Assembly (NCBI GenBank): GCA_038223055.1
Contig: JBBRHF010000088.1
Coordinates: forward strand, 1-16,331
DNA length: 16,331 bases
Reading direction: 5' to 3'
DNA from: JBBRHF01 sp038223055
GTDB lineage: Bacteria; Actinomycetota; Actinomycetes; JACCUZ01
Below the pieces are notes generated by a model. The model did no database searches. It was not told where the DNA came from and saw nothing but the letters and a program-made list of their open reading frames with translations. The position numbers were made by a program, and so were the translations under genes. Each line of letters begins with the position of its first letter. Positions within the stretch are counted from its first letter, which is position 1. This document shows positions 6,031 to 15,642 of the stretch, piece by piece.

Positions 6031-6692
6031 CAAGACTCCTCCGGCCGCTTGGCGAAGGCGGCCTCGACAACGTCGGCGGCGTCGTCGCGCAGGATCACAT
6101 GGACCAGGTCGCCGTCCTGCAGCACGGTGTCGGCCACCGGGAGCAGTCCCTCACCGAACCGGGTCAGGAAGGCCACCCGTGCGCCGGCAACCTCCTGGAT
6201 CTTGCTGATGCGCTCACCGACCCAGGCGGTGTCGACGGCCACCTCGGCCAGGCGGATCGTGCCGCTCGGGTCGCGCCACTCCGGCTCGGCGCCATGGGGC
6301 AGGAGCCGGCGCACGACCTGGTCCGCGGTCCATCGGACCGTGGCGACGGTCGGGATCCCGAGGCGCAGGTAGACCTCGGCGCGGCCGGGGTCATAGATCC
6401 GGGCTACGACGTTGTCGACCCCGAAGGTCTCGCGGGCAACTCGCGCGGCCAGGATGTTGGAGTTGTCGCCGCTGCTGACCGCAGCGAAGGCCTCGGCGTC
6501 TTCGATGCCAGCCTCGATCAGGGTGTCACGGTCGAAGCCGATGCCGGTCACTCGGCGACCCTGGAACGAGGAGCCGAGGCGACGGAACGAGTCGGGCGAG
6601 CTGTCGACGATGGCTACCGAGTGCCCCTGCCCCTCGATGATATGCGCGAGGGTCGACCCCACGCGACCACAGCCCATGATGACGAAGTGCAC
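6030..6692 (-). CDS. ceoB: TrkA-type potassium uptake regulator (RCK protein), first of pair
   Basis: A 220-residue RCK protein starting MHFVIMGCGRVGSTLAHIIE. The GxGxxG loop and VAIVD (ribose Asp near 30) define the NAD-binding fold, followed by AFAAVSSGDNSNILAARVA and ARIYDPGRAEVYLRLGI typical of TrkA-N. The TrkA-C domain covers about residues 130-212 (IRLAEVAVDTAWVGERISKI ... GDLVHVILRDDAADVVEAAF). GTG at 6692 is chosen because it begins exactly at the first beta strand and AAGGGA lies 7 nt upstream; the longer open frame to 7268 is an antisense artefact over the permease gene. It is likely to act with CeoC as a hetero-octameric or paired regulator. The channel subunit they regulate is not in this window. 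Confidence 0.92.
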   Translation of the reverse strand: MHFVIMGCGRVGSTLAHIIEGQGHSVAIVDSSPDSFRRLGSSFQGRRVTGIGFDRDTLIEAGIEDAEAFAAVSSGDNSNILAARVARETFGVDNVVARIYDPGRAEVYLRLGIPTVATVRWTADQVVRRLLPHGAEPEWRDPSGTIRLAEVAVDTAWVGERISKIQEVAGARVAFLTRFGEGLLPVADTVLQDGDLVHVILRDDAADVVEAAFAKRPEES

Positions 6693-6818
6693 GGATCGTC
6701 CCTTCGGTGCGCGCACGGTGTGCCCCAGTGACGAGTTCGGGTCACCAGCGAGGACGCTACACGTCGGGCCGGGCCGGTCGGCCCGCCGCCCGGTAGACCC
6801 TTCCGTCCGGCGAGGCCT

Positions 6819-6824
6819 TACATT
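6819..6824 (+). promoter_or_regulatory. Candidate leaderless -10 (TACATT) for the KimA-like permease gene
   Basis: TACATT matches TANNNT and ends 6 nt before the GTG at 6831, with no ribosome-binding site in between (CGCCCT). This is the layout expected for a leaderless mRNA. Promoters for the divergent ceoB gene must lie in the same 138-bp gap; TAGCGT on the minus strand near 6757-6762 is one candidate. Confidence 0.5.
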
Positions 6825-6830
6825 CGCCCT

Positions 6831-8900
6831 GTGCCGCAGACGACGACCGCCCTCAAGCGCCTCCTGCTCGGGCGCGCCATGAGCAGCGACCGGCTGGGCG
6901 AGACCCTGCTGTCCAAGCGGATCGCGCTGCCTGTTTTCGCGAGCGACGCGCTGTCCTCGGTGGCCTACGCGCCGGACGAGATCTTCCTGACCCTCGGCAT
7001 CGCCGGGTTTGCGGCCTACTCCTACTCCTGGAAGGTCGGCATCGCCGTCGCGCTCGTGATGCTCGTCGTGGTGGCGTCCTACCGGCAGAACGTCCACGCC
7101 TACCCCAGCGGCGGCGGCGACTACGAGGTGGCCACGGTCAACCTCGGGCACACCCCCGGCCTCACCGTGGCCAGCGCGCTGCTCGTGGACTACGTGCTGA
7201 CCGTGGCCGTCTCGATCTCGTCGGCGGCGCAGTACGCCGCGTCCACGGTGGACCAGCTGCGCGGCCACGAGGTCGTCGTGGCGACGGCGGCCGTGCTGAT
7301 CCTGATGGCGATGAACCTGCGCGGCGTGCGGGAGTCAGGCACGGCTTTTGCGCTGCCGACCTACGCGTTCATGGCGTCGGTGCTGATCATGGCCGCGTGG
7401 GGGTTCGCGCGGCTGGCGTTCGGCCATCTGCCCGACGTGGCCAGCGCCGGTCTGGAGCTGGAGCCGGAGTCGCAGTACGCCCAGGGGATCATGGGGTTGG
7501 CCGGTGGTTTCCTGATCCTGCGGGCGTTCTCCTCGGGGTGCGCGGCCCTGACCGGTGTCGAGGCCATCAGCAACGGCGTGCCCGCGTTCCGCAAGCCCAA
7601 GTCGAAGAACGCCGCGACGACCCTGCTGCTGCTCGGCACGATCGCGGTCACCATGCTCACCAGCATCATCGTGCTGGGCAAGGTGGCGGGGCTGCGGTTC
7701 GCGGAGAACGTCGGCGAACAGTTGCGGCTGAACGGCGCGCAGGGGGTGGCGGTGGACAAGAACACGGTGAAGTTCCCCGACGGCACGGTCTACGTGCAGG
7801 ACCCCGTCATCGGCCAGTTGGCCAAGGCCGTGTTCGACAACGTCCCCGTCTTTGCGGTCGTGGTGACGACCGTGACCGGGCTGATCCTCGTGTTGGCCGC
7901 GAACACCGCGTTCAACGGGTTCCCGGTGCTCGGGTCGATCCTGGCCCAGGACCGCTTCCTGCCGCGCCAGCTGCACACCCGTGGTGACCGGCTCGCCTAC
8001 AGCAACGGGATCGTCTTGCTGGCCTCGTTCGCGATCGTGCTGATCTTCGCGTTCCAGGCCGAGGTGACGCGGTTGATCCAGCTCTACATCGTGGGCGTCT
8101 TCGTGTCGTTCACCTTGAGCCAGCTGGGCATGATCCGGCATTGGACCCGGCTGCTGCGCACGGAGTCCGATCCGTCCGCCCGCCACCGGATGCAGCGCAT
8201 TCGCGTCATCAACTCGGTCGGGCTGGCGGTGACCGGCCTGGTGCTCGTCGTCGTACTCATCACCAAGTTCCTGCTCGGCGCCTGGATCGCCATCGCGGCG
8301 ATGATCGTGCTGTTCCTCATCATGAAGGGGATTCACCGGCACTACGAAGGGGTCTCCCGCGAACTCGTCATCGACGAGGACGAGGACACCACGCTTCCGT
8401 CGCGCACCCACGCGATCGTGCTCGTGTCCAAGATCCACAAGCCGACGCTGCGTGCGGTGAACTACGCCCGGGCGATGCGGCCGACCCAGCTCGATGCCAT
8501 CACCGTCAGCGTCGACCCCGCCGAGACGAAGGCGCTGCAGGCCGAGTGGGATCGTCGGGGCATCCCGGTGCCGTTGACGGTGCTCGACTCGCCGTTCCGC
8601 GAGGTCACCGAACCGGTGATCGACTACGTGCGCTCGATCCGGCGGGCCAGCCCCCGCGACCTGGTGACCGTGCTCATCCCGGAGTACGTCGTGGGCCACT
8701 GGTGGGAGCACCTCCTGCACAACCAGAGCGCGCTGCGGCTCAAGGGCCGCCTGCTGTTCACGCCGGGGGTGATGGTGACCAGCGTGCCGTGGCAGTTGCA
8801 GTCGTCCAAGGGACTGGAGGATTGGCGCGAGGGCGCCGCGCCCGGATCGGCCCGGCGTGGCGACTACAGCGGTCCCAGCGGGAAGGGCGGCTTCACCTGA
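6831..8900 (+). CDS. KimA-like APC superfamily permease, probable potassium importer
   Basis: A 689-residue protein with about 12 membrane segments in residues ~30-500 and a C-terminal cytosolic domain (~515-665) resembling a universal-stress-protein fold. The first membrane helix contains SDALSSVAYAPDE; the Asp39 and Tyr46 spacing matches the residues reported as potassium-site ligands in Bacillus subtilis KimA (Asp36, Tyr43). Other landmarks are GGGDYEVATVNLG, SGCAALTGVEAISNGVPAFR and AANTAFNGFPVLGSILAQDR. KimA is a proton-coupled potassium importer inhibited by c-di-AMP; the same control here is inference. An extended loop near 297-330 is rich in polar residues. GTG at 6831 is the first start and probably leaderless. 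It is divergent from ceoB-ceoC, strengthening the potassium assignment; an amino-acid permease remains possible. Confidence 0.88.
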   Translation: MPQTTTALKRLLLGRAMSSDRLGETLLSKRIALPVFASDALSSVAYAPDEIFLTLGIAGFAAYSYSWKVGIAVALVMLVVVASYRQNVHAYPSGGGDYEVATVNLGHTPGLTVASALLVDYVLTVAVSISSAAQYAASTVDQLRGHEVVVATAAVLILMAMNLRGVRESGTAFALPTYAFMASVLIMAAWGFARLAFGHLPDVASAGLELEPESQYAQGIMGLAGGFLILRAFSSGCAALTGVEAISNGVPAFRKPKSKNAATTLLLLGTIAVTMLTSIIVLGKVAGLRFAENVGEQLRLNGAQGVAVDKNTVKFPDGTVYVQDPVIGQLAKAVFDNVPVFAVVVTTVTGLILVLAANTAFNGFPVLGSILAQDRFLPRQLHTRGDRLAYSNGIVLLASFAIVLIFAFQAEVTRLIQLYIVGVFVSFTLSQLGMIRHWTRLLRTESDPSARHRMQRIRVINSVGLAVTGLVLVVVLITKFLLGAWIAIAAMIVLFLIMKGIHRHYEGVSRELVIDEDEDTTLPSRTHAIVLVSKIHKPTLRAVNYARAMRPTQLDAITVSVDPAETKALQAEWDRRGIPVPLTVLDSPFREVTEPVIDYVRSIRRASPRDLVTVLIPEYVVGHWWEHLLHNQSALRLKGRLLFTPGVMVTSVPWQLQSSKGLEDWREGAAPGSARRGDYSGPSGKGGFT

Positions 8901-8917
8901 TCGCGCCGGCGCTGGCT

Positions 8918-10147
8918 GTGGGGGAGGAGGTCGTCGTGGACGTCGGCGCGGTGGCCCACGGCGGGCACTGCGTCGCCCGCCACGGCGGCCGGGTGGTGTT
9001 CGTGCGGCACGCGCTGCCCGGCGAGCGGGTGCGGGCGGTGGTGACCGAGGGTGACGCCCGATCCTCCTTCTGGCGGGCCGATGCGGTCGAGATCCTCACC
9101 GCGTCCCCCGACCGGGTGCCCGCTCCGTGCCGGTGGGCCGGCCCCGGCCGGTGTGGCGGCTGCGACTGGCAGCATGCGTCGACCGAGTGCCAGCGGGGGC
9201 TTAAGGCGGTGGTCGTGCGCGAGCAACTGCAGCGGCTCGCGGGGATCGATCGCGACGTGGTGGTGGAGGAGGTACCCGGAGCCCCGGGCGGGCTGAGCTG
9301 GCGGACCCGGGTGCAGTACGCCGTCGACGACGCCGGTCGGCCGGGCCTGCGCGCCCACCGGTCGCACCAGGTGGTGCCGGTGGACTGGTGCCGGATCGCG
9401 CATCCCGGCGTCGTGGCGGCCGCGGTGACCGACCAGGTTTGGCCGGCGGGGTCCTCGGTGGGGGTCGTGGTGTCGGCCGGCACGGGGGAGCGGCTGGTTC
9501 TCGGCGGGCCGTCGACGGGTCCGGCACAGGTCACCGAGCGGGTTCGGGCCACCGTGGGCGGCGTCGTACTCGAACGCGCGTTTCACGTGCGGGGCGGCGG
9601 GTTCTGGCAGGTGCACCCGGGAGCCGCGACCACCCTGGTCGAGACGGTCATGGCGGGTCTGGCCCCTGCCCCTGGGGAGTCGGCGCTGGATCTCTACGCC
9701 GGGGTCGGCCTGTTCGCGGCGTTCTTGGCCGGGGCGGTCGGGCCGCAGGGACGGGTGACGGCCGTGGAGACCGACCCGGGGGCGTCGGCCGATGCCCGCG
9801 CGAACGTCGCCGGCTTGGTGGACTCGGCGCGGGTGCGGGTCGAGCGCGGGCGCGTCGACCACGTGCTGCGGCGCCCGCACCTGCGCCGCGCCGACCTCGT
9901 CGTGCTGGACCCGCCGCGCTCGGGTGCCGGCAAGGCGGTCGTGGAGTTGCTGAGCCGGGTGCAGGCCCGACGGATCGCCTATGTCGCCTGTGACCCCGCG
10001 GCGCTGGCGCGGGACCTGCGGTGGTTCGGCGAGCGAGGCTACCGCCTTGGCGATCTGCGCGCCTTCGACCTGTTTCCGATGACCCACCACGTGGAGTGTG
10101 TCGCGGTGCTGGAGCCGATCTCCTCACACGGGGGTCGTCGCGGCTGA
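8918..10147 (+). CDS. TrmA/RumA-type SAM-dependent RNA (uracil-C5)-methyltransferase
   Basis: About 409 residues. An N-terminal TRAM RNA-binding domain (GEEVVVDVGAVAHGGHCVAR) is followed by a cysteine set C71, C79, C82 (CRWAGPGRCGGC) and C158, laid out like the [4Fe-4S] ligands of E. coli RumA. The C-terminal Rossmann domain has the SAM loop LDLYAGVGLFAAFLA, VLDPPRSG, catalytic Cys358 in YVACDPAALARDL, and Glu393 in THHVECVAV, 35 residues later as in RumA. It should methylate uracil-54 of tRNA or a 23S rRNA uracil; the target cannot be told. GTG at 8918 retains the first TRAM strand but has no ribosome-binding site; GTG at 8936 has an excellent GGGGGAGGAGG upstream. It starts 17 nt after the permease stop and may be cotranscribed with it. 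Confidence 0.92.
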   Translation: MGEEVVVDVGAVAHGGHCVARHGGRVVFVRHALPGERVRAVVTEGDARSSFWRADAVEILTASPDRVPAPCRWAGPGRCGGCDWQHASTECQRGLKAVVVREQLQRLAGIDRDVVVEEVPGAPGGLSWRTRVQYAVDDAGRPGLRAHRSHQVVPVDWCRIAHPGVVAAAVTDQVWPAGSSVGVVVSAGTGERLVLGGPSTGPAQVTERVRATVGGVVLERAFHVRGGGFWQVHPGAATTLVETVMAGLAPAPGESALDLYAGVGLFAAFLAGAVGPQGRVTAVETDPGASADARANVAGLVDSARVRVERGRVDHVLRRPHLRRADLVVLDPPRSGAGKAVVELLSRVQARRIAYVACDPAALARDLRWFGERGYRLGDLRAFDLFPMTHHVECVAVLEPISSHGGRRG

Positions 10148-10411
10148 CACCTGAGCGGAGGGTGGCAGGGCGCCGGATGCCGGTGCCAGCTTAGCGAAAT
10201 AGTAGCCCTGGGCCATCGGGCGCCGAGGCCCTTGGCCTTCTCGACGTTCTGGACGAAGCTGCGGTCGATCTTGAGTACGTCGACGGGAAAGGTGCCCAGC
10301 CGCGACAGAGACGAGTAGCCGGTGTCGAAGTCGTCGATTGCGATCTTCACGCCGAGCGCCCCTGATCGCCTGCAGTCGCTGGAGGATGACCGGCGAACTC
10401 CGCACAGGCAC
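10124..10411 (-). pseudogene. Frameshifted, internally deleted EAL-domain remnant
   Basis: On the minus strand one frame reads VILQRLQAI, a second reads ALGVKIAIDDFDTGYSSLSRLGTFPVDVLKIDRSFVQNV, and the first frame resumes with PMAQGYYFAKLAPA. These are consecutive pieces of the C-terminal half of an EAL (c-di-GMP phosphodiesterase) domain. At least one frameshift near 10350-10360 and a second near 10220-10240 are needed. The segment that normally carries the AEGVE motif between DRSFV and QGYYF is missing. No EAL motif or N-terminus is found upstream, so only a decayed 3' fragment remains. Its end overlaps the 3' end of the convergent methyltransferase gene by 24 bp. It cannot encode an active enzyme. 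Confidence 0.85.
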
Positions 10412-10488
10412 GATCGACGGCGGTCCGCAGGTCTGTTGCCCTTCAGGTCATCCGTCGGCAGCCCGCGGACCCCACGTGAGGCGAGCGG

Positions 10489-10599
10489 TCAGCCCCGGGT
10501 GCGGGTGACCAGGCGCCACGCGCTGGGCAGCAAGCCAGCGGCGAGGACGACCTTGAGCGCGTCACCGAGCAGGAACGGGCGCAGCCTCTCGCACCGGGT
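10489..10599 (-). pseudogene. C-terminal remnant of a BioY-like biotin transporter
   Basis: The minus-strand frame ends RLRPFLLGDALKVVLAAGLLP followed by AWRLVTRTRG and a stop. PFxxGDxLKxxLAAxLLP is the ending of BioY, the substrate-binding membrane component of biotin ECF transporters. Only about 33 residues are recognisable; upstream the frame runs into the aconitase promoter and carries no BioY sequence and no start. It is therefore a truncated 3' end, left by a deletion that placed the aconitase control region next to it. The assignment rests on one short motif. Confidence 0.6.
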
Positions 10600-10629
10600 T
10601 TGCAATGTATCTTGACGTCGAGATACTTT
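10600..10629 (+). promoter_or_regulatory. Probable aconitase promoter
   Basis: TTGCAA (10600-10605) and TACTTT (10624-10629) are separated by 18 bp and fit a housekeeping-sigma promoter. Transcription would begin near 10636, giving a leader of about 70 nt before the ATG at 10708. The 20-bp palindrome at 10607-10626 fills the spacer and touches the -10. Confidence 0.55.
10607..10626. promoter_or_regulatory. Near-perfect 20-bp palindromic operator before aconitase
   Basis: GTATCTTGACGTCGAGATAC is symmetric at nine of ten base pairs. Its location in the spacer and -10 of the probable promoter is that of a repressor site. The two-fold symmetric TCTTGA/TCGAGA half-sites would suit a dimeric regulator such as a MarR-type protein, which is inference. 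It does not resemble the AcnR (TetR family) site of Corynebacterium as I recall it. Confidence 0.7.
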
Positions 10630-10707
10630 GAACCAAGACACGGGACCCGCGGAGTGCAGAACCGACGGTGCGGGGCAGGATGGACCCAGGATCGGGAGGA
10701 GACCGCG

Positions 10708-13536
<2,829 letters not shown>

Positions 13537-13552
13537 TCGGCCGCTCGGTCCA

Positions 13553-13595
13553 AGGCGGCCGTCGACCCCACCATCCGTGGGGGCGGCGGCCGTCT
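13553..13595 (+). terminator. Strong GC-rich hairpin after aconitase
   Basis: The arms 13553-13571 and 13577-13595 pair over about 18 positions with one A/G mismatch and two G-T wobbles; the loop is CATCC, closed by CCCCAC/GTGGGG. It starts 17 nt after the acnA stop. There is no clear T-run (TCTCGCCATTTCG follows), which is usual for terminators in very GC-rich actinobacteria. Confidence 0.8.
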
Positions 13596-13631
13596 CGCCA
13601 TTTCGTGGCCTCCGCTGAAAGGGGGGGTTCC

Positions 13632-13694
13632 GGTAGTTCGGGACGTCCTGGTAGGTCAACGGGCGGGATTTCCTACCAGGTCGTCCCGACTACC
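13632..13694. repeat. 63-nt long imperfect inverted repeat
   Basis: The left arm (13632-13655) and right arm (13672-13694) pair at 22 positions with one bulged T and one T/T mismatch; the loop is 16 nt (TCAACGGGCGGGATTT). Both arms carry GGGACG and CCTGGTAGG. A run of seven G lies just before it (13621-13627). It has no T-run on either side and lies between acnA and the membrane-protein gene. It may be a second terminator, a large regulatory site or a small mobile-repeat remnant. Confidence 0.85.
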
Positions 13695-13784
13695 TCCTGA
13701 AAAAGATGCCGACGGGACCCCACCGGATGCAGCCTTCGTGGCGTGTGGACATGTGAGGCTGTCCACCCACCCGAGGAGCTCCCG

Positions 13785-15146
13785 ATGTCCGCACCTCCCG
13801 GCGATGTCGTCGACCGGCTCGAAAGACTTGCCTCGCGCGCGCCGCGCGCGTCGGCCGACCCGGACGTGCTCTGGCGACGGGGTCGGTGGGGCCAGCGACG
13901 GCGCGCGGCGTACGCCCTGGCGGGAGTCGCCGCCGCGGGAGTCCTCGCCAGTGTGCTCACCCCGGCCGTGCTGGAACGCACGGACCGACCGGTCGCGGCA
14001 GTCTCCTCCGAGATGGTGCTGCCCGACGTGCTGCAGGCCCCGGGGGCGTGGGAGCCGGCCTTCTCCGTGACACCCCTTCGGTTGTCCGCGGTCGGGGTCG
14101 GCCAGCGCTCCAGCCTTTGGTCGTCCTCGGCGACCTTGTGGGGCGTCTCCGCCGCCACGGGCGAGGCCCGGTGGCTCGAGCTCCCCGATTCCGTGCCGAG
14201 TGCTGGGGCCTCAGCGCAGGTGTCGGCCGACGGCCGTCGACTTGCCTACTGGGTGACCGGGAAGACGTCCGGAGCGCCCTTGGCGACCGGCGGGACGGAA
14301 GACGGCATACCTGTGGTCGGCGTCGCCGTGATGGACCTCGAGACGGGCGAGGTGACCCGGTGGGACATCGCGTCCGAGCACGGCCTGTGGGTCCAGGGCC
14401 TGAGGTGGGCAGGTGACGTCCTCTGGTGGGAAGGAGGTGCGGTGATGCCCCTGGGGGATGGCGTCACCACGGCACGCGACCGGATGTGGACCTGGAATGT
14501 GAGGACAGGCGAGAGGATGGAGGCGGGCGTCCGGCCCGATCTCTCGCAGGCAGGCGACGCCCCTGGCGGATTCGTCACCCTCCCGCGCACTGTTCGGCTC
14601 GAGCAGGTGACGGGGGCGCAGCTCCCCGACGTCGTACGGGTGGAGCTGCCCACAGGGGCGCCGTCGTCGGCGGGACTGACCGACCCCGAGATGGCACCCG
14701 ACGGTGAGCACGTCGCGGCCCTGATGCTGCCCGACGCCCAGCAGCATGACGACTCCGCCGACAAGGACCTCCTGGTCGGCACGAAGGCCGATGGGGCCGT
14801 CACTCTCCAGCCGGTGGGGGAGGTCCAGGCGCAGGCCGTCCTGGGATGGCGCTCGCCCACCGAGGTGGTCGTGTCCTCCCGGACAGCCACCAACGACCAA
14901 GGCACAGCCGCTGCCCAGCAGGCGTGGGTCGTCGACGTGACCACCGGAGCGCGCACCGAGCTCCTGGGCTTGGCCGGGCCCGGTCCCGAGAGTGTGGCGG
15001 CCGACGCGTGGGCCGCCGAGGTGGTCGCTGCCCCCGACCCGCCGTTCGCCCCCGACCCCCGGCTCGTGGGGGCAGGTGCCGTGGTCGTGCTCGCGTTCGC
15101 CATCTCCCTGTGGCGCGATGTGAGGCGGCGCCGTGGTCACCCCTGA
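13785..15146 (+). CDS. Membrane-anchored extracytoplasmic protein, possible sigma-factor regulator
   Basis: A 453-residue protein beginning MSAPPGDVVDRLERLASRAP. A cytosolic, basic N-terminus of about 38 residues (ending WRRGRWGQRRR) precedes a membrane helix at ~39-58 (AYALAGVAAAGVLASVLTP). A second helix lies at ~425-442 (LVGAGAVVVLAFAISLW), followed by the basic tail RDVRRRRGHP. The ~365 residues between should be outside the cell. They contain repeated short strands such as WGVSAATGEARW, VSADGRRLAYWVTG and VAVMDLETGEVTRWD, resembling a degenerate beta-propeller. ATG at 13785 has GAGGAG 6 nt upstream. The 3' end overlaps the sigma-factor gene by 14 nt. Anti-sigma or sensor function is inferred from that overlap and topology; no known anti-sigma motif is seen. 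Confidence 0.75.
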   Translation: MSAPPGDVVDRLERLASRAPRASADPDVLWRRGRWGQRRRAAYALAGVAAAGVLASVLTPAVLERTDRPVAAVSSEMVLPDVLQAPGAWEPAFSVTPLRLSAVGVGQRSSLWSSSATLWGVSAATGEARWLELPDSVPSAGASAQVSADGRRLAYWVTGKTSGAPLATGGTEDGIPVVGVAVMDLETGEVTRWDIASEHGLWVQGLRWAGDVLWWEGGAVMPLGDGVTTARDRMWTWNVRTGERMEAGVRPDLSQAGDAPGGFVTLPRTVRLEQVTGAQLPDVVRVELPTGAPSSAGLTDPEMAPDGEHVAALMLPDAQQHDDSADKDLLVGTKADGAVTLQPVGEVQAQAVLGWRSPTEVVVSSRTATNDQGTAAAQQAWVVDVTTGARTELLGLAGPGPESVAADAWAAEVVAAPDPPFAPDPRLVGAGAVVVLAFAISLWRDVRRRRGHP

Positions 15147-15633
15147 GGGCTTCAGCGAGTTCGTCGTCGCGCGACAGGCCGCGCTGCTGCGGACGGCGTA
15201 CCTCCTGACCGGCCACGCCCAGGACGCGGAGGACCTGGTGCAGGCGACGCTCGTGAAGGTCGTCCCGCAGTGGCGCCGGATCTGCGACAACCCCGAGCCC
15301 TACGTCCGCCGGGTCATGATCAACGAGAACATCTCCCGGTGGCGGCGCCGGCGCTGGCGCGAGCATCCGACCGACGACCTGCCGGAGGTACTCGCCGAGG
15401 GCCCCGACCACGCCGAGCTGATCGCGGTGCGCGACGCCCTTGCCGGACTCGCGCCACGCCAGCGGGCGGTGCTCGTGCTGCGGTACTACGAGGGGCTGAC
15501 GGAGGCCGAGATCGCGCAGCAGATGTCGATCTCTCCGGGCACCGTGAAGTCCCAGGCGAGTGACGCTCTGGCCCGGTTGCGGGCGGTGTTGCCCGAGCAC
15601 CGGGAGGAGGGAGCCCAACCCACCCGTCGCTAA
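15133..15633 (+). CDS. ECF RNA polymerase sigma factor (SigE-like family)
   Basis: A 166-residue extracytoplasmic-function sigma factor. Region 2 (about 7-80) reads FVVARQAALLRTAYLLTGHA, then AEDLVQATLVKVVPQW, with the conserved DAEDLVQ core-binding segment, and ends PYVRRVMINENISRWRRRRW. Region 4 (about 100-152) has LAPRQRAVLVLRYYEGL and the helix-turn-helix TEAEIAQQMSISPGTVKSQA for -35 recognition. The pattern is that of the actinobacterial SigE-like family. GTG at 15133 follows GAGGCGGC and lies inside the 3' end of the membrane-protein gene, which implies coupled translation. No C-terminal extension is present. The stop TAA also forms the first bases of a -10-like hexamer for the next gene. 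Confidence 0.93.
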   Translation: MVTPEGFSEFVVARQAALLRTAYLLTGHAQDAEDLVQATLVKVVPQWRRICDNPEPYVRRVMINENISRWRRRRWREHPTDDLPEVLAEGPDHAELIAVRDALAGLAPRQRAVLVLRYYEGLTEAEIAQQMSISPGTVKSQASDALARLRAVLPEHREEGAQPTRR

Positions 15634-15636
15634 CCT
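15631..15636 (+). promoter_or_regulatory. Candidate leaderless -10 (TAACCT) for the DUF3105 gene
   Basis: TAACCT fits TANNNT, begins with the sigma-factor stop codon and is followed by exactly 6 nt (GACGCG) and GTG at 15643. No ribosome-binding site is present in those 6 nt. GGGAGGAGGGAG lies at 15602-15613, too far upstream to serve this start. Confidence 0.5.
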
Positions 15637-15642
15637 GACGCG

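Noticed and set aside
6693..7268. N-terminal extension of ceoB
   Set aside because: The extension has no conserved sequence and lies antisense to the permease; GTG at 6692 begins exactly at the Rossmann fold and has a ribosome-binding site.
7335..8720. 461-codon open frame antisense to the KimA-like permease
   Set aside because: Composition is His/Arg/Asp/Gln-rich with no recognisable fold, as expected from the complement of a membrane-protein gene.
13632..13694. Insertion sequence or transposon end
   Set aside because: No transposase, target-site duplication or second matching end is seen nearby; the palindrome is self-contained.
13743..13784. Upstream 14-codon extension of the membrane-protein gene
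   Set aside because: The extension contains the GAGGAG ribosome-binding site of the ATG at 13785, and its peptide is unlike the conserved start.
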